Assembly (NCBI RefSeq): GCF_006385575.1
Contig: NZ_CP041040.1
Location: forward strand, 1,302,001-1,366,000
Reading direction: 5' to 3'
DNA length: 64,000 nt
Origin: Microbacterium foliorum
GTDB lineage: Bacteria > Actinomycetota > Actinomycetes > Actinomycetales > Microbacteriaceae
The notes under the pieces: generated by a model
Databases searched by the model: none
Told to the model about the DNA's origin: nothing
What the model saw: the letters and a program-made list of their open reading frames with translations, nothing else
In this document: positions 1-8,799 of the stretch, in pieces
Numbering within the stretch: the first letter of the stretch is position 1
Layout: each line of letters begins with the position of its first letter
Position numbers and translations under genes: made by a program

Positions 1-190
1 CGACGGATTCGCCCTGCTGGATCTCGAACGAGACGCCGTCGAGGGCATGGAAGTCCGTCGTCAGCGGCTTGCGGCGGATCGCAGCGAGAGCAGTCTCTTT
101 GATCGAATGCGTGTGCCGGAGCTTGAAGGTCTTGTGGACGTCGTCGATGATGATCCGCGGGAGAGGCTGCGCATCAGAGATCTTGGGCAA
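1..190 (-). CDS. Polysaccharide ABC exporter ATP-binding subunit (Wzt-like), 3' part outside the window
   Basis: Only the first 63 codons lie in the window. They begin with a short leader, then an IIIDDVHKTFKLRH strand and LDGVSFEIQQGESV, the sequence that runs up to the Walker A loop in Wzt/TagH-type ATPases; the Walker A itself is beyond the edge. I choose the TTG at 188-190 because a GGAGGG ribosome-binding site (196-201) stands 5 bp before it and no ATG or GTG is in frame nearby. The start overlaps the 3' end of the permease gene by 17 bp, implying translational coupling. It would power export of a lipid-linked glycan with the adjacent permease. Any C-terminal carbohydrate-binding domain cannot be seen. 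Confidence 0.85.
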   Translation of the reverse strand, partial: MPKISDAQPLPRIIIDDVHKTFKLRHTHSIKETALAAIRRKPLTTDFHALDGVSFEIQQGESV

Positions 191-1094
191 AGCGGCCCTC
201 CAGTCGGCGGAAGACGAGCTGGCCGATGACCAGCGCGATGAGTGACGTCACGAGTGCGATGAGCCCGTACATCCATACGTCGGGGATCGGGGAGGCATCG
301 GGTCCGAGCGGGAACCAGACTCCGTAGTGGAACAGCTCGACGGCGGCGGTGATCGGGTTCAGTCGATAGAGGACGAAGAGCCACTCGGGCACGACCCTGG
401 CGACCTGTGTCCACTCGTACATCACGGGAGAGGCCCAGATCGCGACCATCACGATGATCTCGACGAAGCTCTGCGCGTCGCGGAACGTCACGTTGATGGA
501 ACCGAAGAAGAGGCCGAGGCCGCTGGCCAGAACGGCGATGATCACGAGAGCCAGGAGGATCGCGCCCAGGGAGGCGAAAGAGGGAGCCCAGCCGAAGAAC
601 AGCGAGATCGCGATGACGACGATGATCTGCGGCACCGTGTTCACGGCGGCGATCATCATGCTCGCGATCGGGAACATCTCGCGGGGCAGGTAGATCTTCT
701 TGATGAGCGCCGCATTGTCGACCAGCGATCGGGTGCCGTTCGAGAACGCCTCGTTGAAGAAGGTCACGACGGTGATGCCGGAGAGCAGATAGATCGGGAA
801 GAAGTCGACCCGGTCGTTCAGACCGAGGAAGACGCCGATCGCGACGAAGAAGACGACGAACTGCACGAGCGGCTTCACATACGACCAGAGCCACCCGAAG
901 ATGGACCCCCGGTAGCGGATCTGCACTTCCTTGCGCACGATGAGCGAGAGCAGATGCCTTTGCCGGAAGACCTCGAGGAGTCCTCGATTCGCGCCAGGAG
1001 TCGTCATTCTCTGGTCGTCGGCTGTGCGAGCCTGTTGCACCGCGATTCCACCTTCCGACGCGCCGACGGTCTCGGGCGCACCGTGAGCAATCAT
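174..1094 (-). CDS. Polysaccharide ABC exporter permease (Wzm/TagG-like, ABC-2 type)
   Basis: An ABC-2 type integral membrane protein with the hallmark N-terminal amphipathic stretch followed by RYRGSIFGWLWSYVKP, then about six hydrophobic segments and a C-terminal FRRLEGRFAQDL tail. This is the classical layout of Wzm/TagG/RfbA permeases that move undecaprenyl-linked polysaccharide across the membrane. The frame is open further upstream. I place the start at the ATG ending at 1094 because GGGGAT lies just before it (306 aa). A second ATG at 1007 would give 277 aa, closer to the usual family length, but lacks a clear ribosome-binding site. It is divergent from the GT4 gene at 1205 and coupled to the ATPase downstream. 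Confidence 0.9.
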   Translation of the reverse strand: MIAHGAPETVGASEGGIAVQQARTADDQRMTTPGANRGLLEVFRQRHLLSLIVRKEVQIRYRGSIFGWLWSYVKPLVQFVVFFVAIGVFLGLNDRVDFFPIYLLSGITVVTFFNEAFSNGTRSLVDNAALIKKIYLPREMFPIASMMIAAVNTVPQIIVVIAISLFFGWAPSFASLGAILLALVIIAVLASGLGLFFGSINVTFRDAQSFVEIIVMVAIWASPVMYEWTQVARVVPEWLFVLYRLNPITAAVELFHYGVWFPLGPDASPIPDVWMYGLIALVTSLIALVIGQLVFRRLEGRFAQDL

Positions 1095-1186
1095 ACGATC
1101 CCCGGCGCATCGTCCCTGGCAGATCGGTGGGGAAGCCGCGAACGCGCGGCACAGGCTCAACCCAGGGTCGGGCGCACCGTCGCTGG

Positions 1187-1192
1187 TAGGCT
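1187..1192 (+). promoter_or_regulatory. Probable -10 box for the glycosyltransferase operon
   Basis: TAGGCT lies 12 bp before the GTG at 1205, so transcription would start only about 6 bp upstream of translation. It sits in the 110-bp divergent gap between the exporter permease and the first glycosyltransferase. No convincing -35 is seen. Confidence 0.4.
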
Positions 1193-1204
1193 CGCGGTGG
1201 TCTC

Positions 1205-2923
1205 GTGCGTCCGTCGATCCGAAAGCAAACTGTATCCGTGACACCTCTTCAAGCCCTCGATCAGCCTGCACTCTTCCGTTTCGAGGACCCGCAGACGGGT
1301 GTGGATCTGTCGGAGCGCGAACGACGGCTCCTCGTCGGGGCTCTGAACTTCCATGCACTCATGGCGCCCCAGCGGACTCTGCGCATCCATCTCTATGACG
1401 GCTCGGTGGAGACGACTCCTCGGCTCACGGACGACAGCGCGTTCGACGGACTCTCGAGGAACAACCGTCACCGCATCGAGAGCTTCGACATCGTCAGCTC
1501 CGTCTCCGTCGAGGAGCGGGAGTCCGAGCGCACGGAGGCGGCGTCAGCCCGACTCGTCGCGTCGCCCACCCGGCACCTGCATGTGTCCTCCGACGGTGTT
1601 CTGAACTCCGACCCCTACCGCCCGCAGCGCCCTGGAATCATCGGCGGGATCGCGCGAAGCGTCAAGTCCCGCGCCCCGCTCCTCTACGACGATGCACGCG
1701 ATCTCTCGCTGCTCAGATTCAGACGCAAGCTCACGACGGCCATCGAGCCTCGCGACTACGATGCGGAGTTCCGCCGCGGCGGTGCGCACGAGGACGAGGT
1801 GATCGTGCCGGCAGGTCCGGTCCTCGAGGGCGCGCAGAAGGCCGTGATCATCGGCCTCCACTGGTTCGAGCTCGGCGGCGCTGAGCTCTGGGCCTTCGAG
1901 ACGGTGCGTCTGGTGCGTGAGGCGGGTCTGCTCCCCATCGTGCTGACGAATCGGGACTCGCACCAGCCGTGGGTCACTCGTCCCGAACTCGACGGGGCGC
2001 TGCTCATTCCCTTCTCGGAGCCCACCGTCGTGTCTCAGACGGCCGGCGTCGAGCCTCTGCTCCGTTCGCTGCTGCGCACCTTCGACGTGCGCGGCGTCGT
2101 CATCCACCACAACCAGTGGCTCTATGACCGGGTGGCGTGGATCGCCGCGTCGCGTCCAGGCATCCCCATCATCGACAGCACTCACATCGTCGAGTACACG
2201 GGCGGCGGCTATCCTCTGAGCAGTGCGATCGCATCGAAGTCGATCACCACGCACCACGTGATCTCGCCGAGCCTCGCCCGCTGGATGACAGACGTGCAGC
2301 GGATCCCCGCTGACCGTGTGGTCATGGCACCGCTCGGCGGACTCACCGTGAAGCCGAAGGATGCCGTGTTCCGGCCGCGATCTGCAGGGGAGCAGTTCAC
2401 CGTCGCGTTCGTCGGCCGGATGGCGCGGCAGAAGGCTCCGGAGGTCTTCATCACGATGGCGCGACGCCTGAAGCGTCAGGGATACTCGCTCCGCTTCATA
2501 CTGCACGGTGGCGGCGAGCTGTCGAGCTGGGTCGACGACATCATCGAGGCCGAGGGGCTGAGGGCCGATATCGTCCGGCGCACCTCGGACACCCCGGTCT
2601 CCGACACTCTCGACGAAGCCCATGTGCTCGTGGTGGCCTCCCACAACGAGGGCCTCACGCTCACGACCCTCGAGGCGATCGCGCACGGAGTGCCGGTGAT
2701 CTCGACGGACGTCGGCGCCCAGGGTGACATCATCCCGGAGTCGGCTCTGGTCCCTCGATATGCGCGCCTCGCCGCGCGCAGGCTCGCCGAGGCTGTGGCC
2801 CCGCTCGTCAACGACGAGGAGGCGAGAGAGGCGCTGTGGCGCAAGGAGCGCAAGGCTGAGAAGAAGCTGCTGTCTCAGCAGTCCGCGAGTTCATGGTTCA
2901 AGGAAGAGGTGGGCTCGTGGTGA
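1205..2923 (+). CDS. Family 4 (GT-B) glycosyltransferase with a long unknown N-terminal region
   Basis: The C-terminal two thirds is a GT-B enzyme. IIGLHWFELGGAELWAFE is the glycine-rich N-lobe loop. FTVAFVGRMARQKAPEVFI begins the nucleotide-sugar lobe, and SHNEGLTLTTLEAIAHGVPV is the conserved E-x7-E donor-binding motif of GT4. The first ~200 residues have no domain I recognise. The start is GTG 1205; GTG 1238 is possible, and neither has a clear ribosome-binding site. The gene overlaps the next GT2 by 7 bp and heads a four-gene plus-strand operon (1205-6643). It probably transfers a sugar from a nucleotide donor to a lipid-linked glycan in the cytoplasm. The specific sugar cannot be read from sequence. 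Confidence 0.9.
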   Translation: MRPSIRKQTVSVTPLQALDQPALFRFEDPQTGVDLSERERRLLVGALNFHALMAPQRTLRIHLYDGSVETTPRLTDDSAFDGLSRNNRHRIESFDIVSSVSVEERESERTEAASARLVASPTRHLHVSSDGVLNSDPYRPQRPGIIGGIARSVKSRAPLLYDDARDLSLLRFRRKLTTAIEPRDYDAEFRRGGAHEDEVIVPAGPVLEGAQKAVIIGLHWFELGGAELWAFETVRLVREAGLLPIVLTNRDSHQPWVTRPELDGALLIPFSEPTVVSQTAGVEPLLRSLLRTFDVRGVVIHHNQWLYDRVAWIAASRPGIPIIDSTHIVEYTGGGYPLSSAIASKSITTHHVISPSLARWMTDVQRIPADRVVMAPLGGLTVKPKDAVFRPRSAGEQFTVAFVGRMARQKAPEVFITMARRLKRQGYSLRFILHGGGELSSWVDDIIEAEGLRADIVRRTSDTPVSDTLDEAHVLVVASHNEGLTLTTLEAIAHGVPVISTDVGAQGDIIPESALVPRYARLAARRLAEAVAPLVNDEEAREALWRKERKAEKKLLSQQSASSWFKEEVGSW

Positions 2924-3819
2924 GTGTCGCTGGAGTGGTCGTCACGTTCAATCGGCTCGAGAAGCTGAAGACCGTGATCGCATCGATCGAGGCGCAGACG
3001 CACCCGGTCGAGACCCTGTTCGTCATCGACAACGCCTCGACCGACGGCACGGCGGAGTACCTGGCCGCGCTCGAGACGTCGGTTCCCCTCGAAGTCGTGA
3101 GCATGTCGACCAACTCCGGGGGAGCGGGCGGGTTCTCGGAGGGGATGCTGCGAGGTTACGCGTCCGGCGCAGACCATGTGTGGATCATGGATGACGACTG
3201 CTATCCGAAGCCGGAAGCCCTCGCGAGCCTCATCGCCGGTTTCGACGGGGCGGTCCAGGAGCTCGGCGGCGACGTGCCCTTCGCGTGCTCGGTGGTCGAG
3301 TTCACCGACGGCAGCATCTGCGAGATGAACAACCCGGTGACCACGTGGGACTGGGGGCGCCTGCTCGTCAAGGGGCAGAAGAACGTCATGGTGACCGCAT
3401 GCTCGTTCGTGTCCGTGCTGATTCCGCGGTGGGCCATCGCGGAGTACGGGCTTCCCTATTCCGAGTACTTCATCTGGTTCGACGACCGCGAGTACACCCT
3501 TCGCCTCACCGCGCGTTGCCCCGGTGTGCAGGTGCTCGACAGCGTCGTCGTGCATGACATGGGAGACAACCGGGGTGTGAACTTCGCGATGGTCGACCGC
3601 AAGAGCCTGTGGAAGTTCTCGTACGGTGTGCGCAACGAGGCGTCCTGGCAGCTGCACCACCGCGGGTTCCTGTACTTCGTGGAGTTCGGAGCGCGCCTCT
3701 TCGTGAGCCTTCACCGCGGCCGCGTTCCGCTGGATCTGCGTGCGAAGCTGCTCGGCAAGTGGCTGAAGGGCATCACCTTCAACCCGAAGATCAAGTATCC
3801 AGAGGCGGAGGCGGCGTGA
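2917..3819 (+). CDS. Family 2 glycosyltransferase, galactofuranosyltransferase-like
   Basis: A GT-A fold enzyme. VVVTFNRLEKLKTVIASI and VIDNASTDGT form the nucleotide-binding half, WIMDDDCYPKPEAL carries the metal-binding DDD, and FIWFDDREYTLRL resembles the second acidic motif of GlfT-type galactofuranosyltransferases. GTG 2917 (or 2920) is chosen because AGGAAGAGG at 2901-2909 is well placed; an upstream ATG at 2893 has no such site. It overlaps the preceding stop, and its own stop overlaps the next start (GTGA). The glf gene in the same locus fits use of UDP-Galf, but rhamnosyltransferases share this architecture, so the donor is inferred. Confidence 0.88.
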   Translation: MVSVAGVVVTFNRLEKLKTVIASIEAQTHPVETLFVIDNASTDGTAEYLAALETSVPLEVVSMSTNSGGAGGFSEGMLRGYASGADHVWIMDDDCYPKPEALASLIAGFDGAVQELGGDVPFACSVVEFTDGSICEMNNPVTTWDWGRLLVKGQKNVMVTACSFVSVLIPRWAIAEYGLPYSEYFIWFDDREYTLRLTARCPGVQVLDSVVVHDMGDNRGVNFAMVDRKSLWKFSYGVRNEASWQLHHRGFLYFVEFGARLFVSLHRGRVPLDLRAKLLGKWLKGITFNPKIKYPEAEAA

Positions 3820-5756
3820 GCTGGGTCTCGATCCTGCCAGCGCTGATCGTCACCGGCGCTCTCCTCTTCCTTCCGGGACTGGTGCTGGGCTTCCTCCTCC
3901 GCCTGCGCGGTATGAGACTCCTCGCGCTCGCCCCGGCGCTCAGCGTCTCCCTCGTCGCGGTCGCCGCCCTCGCGGCGCCCTTCGTGGGAATCCGATGGAG
4001 CATCGTCCCGGTCCTCGTCCTCACCGCGGTCGCGTCGATCGCCGCGTACTTCTGGACGAGGCACGTCGGGAAGCCGGCCCTGCCCCGGCCGCGAGCGAGC
4101 GCCAGACAGCTGGTCGCCGTGATCATCTCGATCGTCGTGCCCGCCGCGCTCATCGCGTTCGTGCTGGTCAGAAGCATGCACGACCCCGAGTTCTTCTCGC
4201 AGCGCTACGACAACTTCTTCCATCTGAACGCCGTGCAGTACGTCCTCGACACCGGAAACGCATCGCCCCTGTGGCTGGGCAGCATGACGTCGCCGGAGGG
4301 CGTGCCCTTCTACCCGTCGGGCTGGCACGCGATGGTCTCGATCGTCGTCGCGCTGAGCGGAGCCTCCGTGCCGCTTGCGACCAACGCCATGATCATCGTC
4401 GTCGCGGCGGTCGTCTGGCCGATCGGGGCGGTGTTCCTGGTGCGCGAGCTCCTCGGGCGCAATCAGATCATGACGGTGATCGCAGGAGCTCTCGCCGCCG
4501 CCTTCCCTGCCTTCCCCTTCCTGCTCCTGCACTACGGCGTGCTCTATCCGCTTTTCCTCGGCCTCGCCGTCGCCCCTGCGGCGATCGCCGTCGCCTGGTG
4601 GCTGCTCAGGCCCGGGCGAGTGTCGCGCCGTCAGGACTGGGCGCTGCTGATGGTGCTCGTCGTGCCCGGTCTGGGCGTCGCGCACCCGGGCGCGCTCATG
4701 GCGGTCGTCGCACTCACGGTGCCTTTCATCATCGCCAGGCTCCTGCACCAGATGAGGACTCCGGGTCGACCACGGCTGATCGCGATCGGTCTGCTGGTCG
4801 CATACGCCGCCGTAGGAGTGGTCCTCCTGCAGGTGGTTCGGCCACCGGCGAGCCAGATCTACTGGCCCATCATCAACACGGTTCCCGACTCGATCGGCGA
4901 GGTCGTGGCGGCGAGCGTGTACGGCTACCCGAGTTCGCTCGGGATCACGGCCCTGATGATCATCGGCGCGTACAGCGTGATCCGCAGAGGCAGCTACGCG
5001 CGGTGGTCGATCCTCGCGATGGCGGTCATCTCGGCAGTGCTCTACATCATCGTGTCTGCGTCGCCGTACGAGACGCTCCGCTTCTGGTTCACGGCCCCGT
5101 GGTACAACAATCCGCCGCGTATCGCCGCCTTCTGGGCGATCGGAGTCCTGCCGCTCGCGGCGCTGGGCGGCATCGTCCTGGTCACGTGGCTTCTCCGGCA
5201 GCGACTGCTGGTGCCGGTACGTCGACTCTCCGAGCGCCTCCCCGTCGTCCTGATCGCCATCGTCGTGATCGCGCTCGTGGGAGTCACACAGAACGCCGCG
5301 ATCCGACAGGCGGCCGCTGACATCGAGTACACGTATGAACTCCGCCCCGGCGGGCCGATCGTGTCTCCGGACGAACTCGATCTCATGGAGGATCTCTCGG
5401 AGCTCGTCCCTGAGGATGCGGTCATAGCGGGCGACCCGTGGACGGGGGCCTCGTTCGCCTACGGCGTGAGCGGACGACGGGTGCTCATGCCCCATCTGCT
5501 GATGGACCTCACCGACGACGCCGAGGCGATCAATACGATGCTGAGCACCGACGGAGACTCTCCGCAGGTCTGCGACGCCCTCGAGGACACCGGGGTCGAG
5601 TACGTCCTCGACTTCAGCGCCGACGGGGACTTCCAGGAGAACGACGGAGACTACTCGGGATTCGATGACCTCGACGACTCGCCCTACGTCGAGCTCGTCG
5701 AGCAGCGCGGCGAGGCGAAGCTCTTCAGAATCGTCTCGTGCGGACTCGGGTCATGA
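3816..5756 (+). CDS. DUF6541-type polytopic membrane protein, possible GT-C glycosyltransferase
   Basis: A 646-residue protein with about a dozen hydrophobic segments and a ~130-residue hydrophilic C-terminal domain rich in Asp/Glu. The stretch RYDNFFHLNAVQYVLDTG followed by FYPSGWHAM is the hallmark I associate with DUF6541 proteins of actinobacterial cell-wall loci. An acidic residue in the first large extracytoplasmic loop of a polytopic protein is typical of GT-C enzymes, which take sugars from polyprenyl-phosphate donors outside the membrane. That role is inferred. The GTG start overlaps the preceding stop by 4 bp and its stop overlaps the following GT2 by 4 bp, so it belongs tightly to this operon. 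Confidence 0.8.
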   Translation: MSWVSILPALIVTGALLFLPGLVLGFLLRLRGMRLLALAPALSVSLVAVAALAAPFVGIRWSIVPVLVLTAVASIAAYFWTRHVGKPALPRPRASARQLVAVIISIVVPAALIAFVLVRSMHDPEFFSQRYDNFFHLNAVQYVLDTGNASPLWLGSMTSPEGVPFYPSGWHAMVSIVVALSGASVPLATNAMIIVVAAVVWPIGAVFLVRELLGRNQIMTVIAGALAAAFPAFPFLLLHYGVLYPLFLGLAVAPAAIAVAWWLLRPGRVSRRQDWALLMVLVVPGLGVAHPGALMAVVALTVPFIIARLLHQMRTPGRPRLIAIGLLVAYAAVGVVLLQVVRPPASQIYWPIINTVPDSIGEVVAASVYGYPSSLGITALMIIGAYSVIRRGSYARWSILAMAVISAVLYIIVSASPYETLRFWFTAPWYNNPPRIAAFWAIGVLPLAALGGIVLVTWLLRQRLLVPVRRLSERLPVVLIAIVVIALVGVTQNAAIRQAAADIEYTYELRPGGPIVSPDELDLMEDLSELVPEDAVIAGDPWTGASFAYGVSGRRVLMPHLLMDLTDDAEAINTMLSTDGDSPQVCDALEDTGVEYVLDFSADGDFQENDGDYSGFDDLDDSPYVELVEQRGEAKLFRIVSCGLGS

Positions 5757-6643
5757 CCTACGAGATCTTCGTGCCGTTCTGGGGAGACCCGGATCAGCTG
5801 TATGAGACCGTCGAGTCCGTGCGCGCCCAGACGGACCCGGACTGGCGGTTGACGATCATCGATGACTGCTATCCCGACGACTCCGTCGCAGCTCACTTCG
5901 GTCAGGAGCGGGATGAGCGGATCGTCTACACCCGCAACGAGCACAACGTCGGGATCACCGAGAACTTCCGGGAGTCCGTTCGACGTGCGTCCGGGGAATT
6001 CGTCACGATCCTCGGCTGCGACGACCTTCTGCACCCGAACTACGTCGAGGTCGTCCGCGCGACGGCCCGCGCAGTGCCGCACGCCGACGTCATCCAGCCG
6101 GCGGTTCAGGTCATCGACGAAAGGGGAGCTGTCGTCCTTCCCCTTGTCGATCGGATCAAGCAGCGCCACCTCGCTCCGAAGGGACGGGGGGTGACCGTCT
6201 TCAGCGGCCCCGACATGGCCACAACGCTGATCCGGGGCAACTGGCTCTACTGGCCGTCGCTCTCGCTTCGTGTCGAGACGCTGCGCCGAATCGACTTCAC
6301 AGATGACCTCCCCGTCATCCAGGACCTGGCGTTGCTGATGGACATCGCGTTCGACGGCGGAACGCTGGCCTACGCGCCGACGCTCGCCTTCTCCTACCGA
6401 CGTCATCTGGAGAGCGCGTCCCAGAAGACGCTGCTCGACGGCAGCCGCTTCCTCGATGAGCGACGGTATTACCGCATAGCGCGCCGCTCGGCCGCTGAAC
6501 GGGGATGGACCCGCACGGCGCGAACCGCGCGGGTGCGCCTCATGTCGCGCCTGCACGGGATCGCCGCGCTGCCCCTCGTGCTGCGCCACGGCACGGCACG
6601 GGGCCTCAGATCGTCACTGGCGCACGTGGCCGATCTGAGCTGA
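5753..6643 (+). CDS. Family 2 glycosyltransferase
   Basis: A 296-residue GT-A glycosyltransferase. It starts with EIFVPFWGDPDQLYETVES and TIIDDCYPDD and carries an atypical metal-site motif, ILGCDDLLHPNYVEV, in which CDD replaces DXD. The region after residue ~200 contains an Arg-rich acceptor-side tail. The ATG at 5753 overlaps the previous stop as ATGA; a GTG 15 bp upstream is in frame but less likely. It is the last gene of the 1205-6643 operon and meets the minus-strand GT2 convergently at 6690. The donor and acceptor are not predictable. Confidence 0.88.
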   Translation: MTYEIFVPFWGDPDQLYETVESVRAQTDPDWRLTIIDDCYPDDSVAAHFGQERDERIVYTRNEHNVGITENFRESVRRASGEFVTILGCDDLLHPNYVEVVRATARAVPHADVIQPAVQVIDERGAVVLPLVDRIKQRHLAPKGRGVTVFSGPDMATTLIRGNWLYWPSLSLRVETLRRIDFTDDLPVIQDLALLMDIAFDGGTLAYAPTLAFSYRRHLESASQKTLLDGSRFLDERRYYRIARRSAAERGWTRTARTARVRLMSRLHGIAALPLVLRHGTARGLRSSLAHVADLS

Positions 6644-6689
6644 GTCCGGGGATCCCCAAGCGGCGGCTCAACCGCATCACGCGGTCGCG

Positions 6690-7436
6690 TCAGCGCAGGG
6701 AACCGACGCGACGCGATGCTTCACGCCATGCGCGGATGAGCATCCACCGTGACTGCAGCGCCTTGCGGAGTCCTCGCGGCTTCGGGGCCGACGCATTGGC
6801 ATCATGCAGTCGGCGACGCAGGACAGGGCTCTGGACGTGGGCGAGCCCGCGAGCCGTATTGCCGACCGTCGCGATCCACAGATCGTGGGATTCGACGAGG
6901 AACTCAGGGAAGGGCAGGATCAGGTCCTTGGCCTCGCGTCGGAACGCCATGGCGCAGCCGTAGTAGGGCGCGTCACCCGCGAGCAGACGCAGTTCATTCG
7001 ACAGCGAGCCGCCTGAGGGCAGCGCCTGGAGGTGCCAGGGGCGTCCCGTGAGCGGAGAACGCAGAGGGGCGTCGTCAGGCAGCAGCACCAGGTCGCCGGC
7101 GGCGATCGAACGGTCACGGAGTGCCTCCACGAGCAGCGCGCGGCGGCCGGGAACCCACTCGTCATCCTGGTCGGATAGGAAGATGATCTCGCGTGTCGCT
7201 TCGGCGATCGCGGCCTCGAAGGCCTTCACATATCCGCGGTTCGTCTCGGAGCGGATCAGTCGGATGCGACCGTCTTCGACAGCCGCCACGACATCTGCGG
7301 TGTCGTCGGTGCTCGCATCGTCGACCACCACAACCTCGTCGCCGGGGCCCAGCCCATCGAGGATCGATTCGAGCTGGTGCCTGACGAACCGTGCACCGTT
7401 GTACGTGGCCATGCAGACGCTCACGGTCTTCGTCAT
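6690..7436 (-). CDS. Family 2 glycosyltransferase, rhamnosyltransferase-like
   Basis: A compact 248-residue GT-A enzyme: SVCMATYNGARFVRHQLESI at the N-terminus, VVVDDASTDDT, and FLSDQDDEWVPGR, in which SDQDD is the metal-binding motif common in rhamnosyl- and other O-antigen transferases. SHDLWIATVGN is the likely catalytic-base region. The ATG overlaps the stop of the upstream flippase gene by 4 bp, so the two form a two-gene minus-strand operon. With an rml cluster in the same locus, dTDP-rhamnose is a reasonable donor, but this is inference. Confidence 0.88.
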   Translation of the reverse strand: MTKTVSVCMATYNGARFVRHQLESILDGLGPGDEVVVVDDASTDDTADVVAAVEDGRIRLIRSETNRGYVKAFEAAIAEATREIIFLSDQDDEWVPGRRALLVEALRDRSIAAGDLVLLPDDAPLRSPLTGRPWHLQALPSGGSLSNELRLLAGDAPYYGCAMAFRREAKDLILPFPEFLVESHDLWIATVGNTARGLAHVQSPVLRRRLHDANASAPKPRGLRKALQSRWMLIRAWREASRRVGSLR

Positions 7437-8689
7437 ACGATGCCTCCGTCAGCGGGTGCGACGAGGGCGAAAGCCGATCGCCTCTCCACGAGCAGATGGT
7501 GGATTCCGGCTGTCACGACGACGGCGAGGATCACGAGCTCCGAGGCCGCGAGCCCGGCGATGATCCCGCTGAGGCCCCACTGGGCTCCGAAGACCATGAG
7601 CGGGATTCCGACCAGAGCGGCACCGAGGGTGCCGAAGAGCACGTAGCGGTTCAGGCCGGCCGGTACCAGGACATTGCGGATGAAAGGGGTTGTCAGACTG
7701 GTCAACGCGAAGGTCGCACCGAAGCCGAGGAACACGGCGATCTCCGGCGTCGCCTTCGCGCCGAACAGCAGCGAGGAGAACACCGGGCCGAGCACCGTCA
7801 GCGCCGCGCCGCCGATGAGGGCGAGGGCGGCGTGGAGCCCGAAGGCCACGAGATGGCGGCGTAGCCGACCATGTGCGTAGGAGACCTCGAGCACCCATTT
7901 CTGAAGAGTGTTCGACAGAACGGTGATGGCGAAGAGGGCGATGCGGAAGAATTTGTCCGCCGAGGTGGCCTGACCGCTGGCAGCCGAGCCGAGCAGGCCC
8001 TGCGCGAGCGGGATGGGCGCCGACGTGTAGGAGCCGCCGATGGTCTCAGCCGCGGCGACCGAGAGGTTCGCACGATATGCGCGCAGGATCCGCCTCCCTG
8101 CGAACGGAGGTACAGGTCGTCGGTAGAGGCGGAGGTTCAGAAGCACCGGCCCGATGAGGAAACCGATCAGCGTGAGGATCGGATACCAGAGCAGCTGCTC
8201 TGTGAGCAGGAGGAGCGGAATCGCCAGCGCGACGCTGATGCTCACCGGGACCGTCTCGAACAGCAGCACGACCCGCGCGTTGCCCACGCCGACCGCGTAC
8301 CAGACGACGGTCATCGCAGCAGCGGTCGTCGCAAGAGTCACGAGTGCGGCGACGAGGCGGAACTCGGCCGGGACGAGGGCCGAACTGAGCGCGGCGCCGA
8401 CCAATCCGGCCGTCACCACGAGCAGGCCGCGGCACCAGAAAGAGTCTCCGAAGAGCTGACTCCGAGCGGTGTCGTCGGCGCTGAGCGCGATGCGCGCTCC
8501 ACCGGAGATGTTCCATCCGAACCCCGCGACGATCGCGCAGACGGTTCCGACGGCCTGAGCCGTGCCCACCGACCCCCACGCCTCCAGGCCGAAGACGTTC
8601 GGGATGATGGGCAGCAAGAACAGCGGCGCGATGAAAGAGATCAGAGGAACGGCACTAAAGCCCGCGAAGCGTGACAGTAGAACCTTCAT
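7433..8689 (-). CDS. Wzx-like lipid-linked oligosaccharide flippase (MATE/MOP superfamily)
   Basis: A 418-residue hydrophobic protein with roughly 12 membrane segments and the N-terminal FAGFSAVPLISFIAPLFLLP pattern of polysaccharide flippases. RNVLVPAGLNRYVLFGTLGA is a typical late-helix segment of the PST family. It would flip an undecaprenyl-linked repeat unit to the outer face of the membrane. An ATG at 8710 is in frame, but I choose 8689 because GAGGAG stands 9 bp before it and nothing comparable precedes the upstream ATG. It is translationally coupled to the following GT2. Its presence beside two ABC exporters suggests that more than one glycan is exported from this locus. Confidence 0.85.
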   Translation of the reverse strand: MKVLLSRFAGFSAVPLISFIAPLFLLPIIPNVFGLEAWGSVGTAQAVGTVCAIVAGFGWNISGGARIALSADDTARSQLFGDSFWCRGLLVVTAGLVGAALSSALVPAEFRLVAALVTLATTAAAMTVVWYAVGVGNARVVLLFETVPVSISVALAIPLLLLTEQLLWYPILTLIGFLIGPVLLNLRLYRRPVPPFAGRRILRAYRANLSVAAAETIGGSYTSAPIPLAQGLLGSAASGQATSADKFFRIALFAITVLSNTLQKWVLEVSYAHGRLRRHLVAFGLHAALALIGGAALTVLGPVFSSLLFGAKATPEIAVFLGFGATFALTSLTTPFIRNVLVPAGLNRYVLFGTLGAALVGIPLMVFGAQWGLSGIIAGLAASELVILAVVVTAGIHHLLVERRSAFALVAPADGGIV

Positions 8690-8759
8690 CGATGGGACTC
8701 CTCGGACCATTGCGGCCCAACACCACTCGGGATGGCGCGGACATTAACGCGTGCGAGCC

Positions 8760-8765
8760 TAGACT
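8760..8765 (+). promoter_or_regulatory. Probable -10 box and strong ribosome-binding site before the glycosyltransferase at 8800
   Basis: TAGACT at 8760-8765 is followed by a ~28-nt leader holding AAGGAGAGG at 8781-8789, 10 bp before the ATG. It lies in the divergent gap between the flippase and this gene. Confidence 0.45.
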
Positions 8766-8799
8766 ACTGGAGTCGGGTTGAAGGAGAGGTCAGGGACGA

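Noticed and set aside
6648..6657. GGGGATCCCC palindrome between convergent glycosyltransferase genes as a terminator or binding site
   Set aside because: A 10-bp self-complementary site cannot form a hairpin with a proper loop, and no tract follows; it may be chance in GC-rich DNA.
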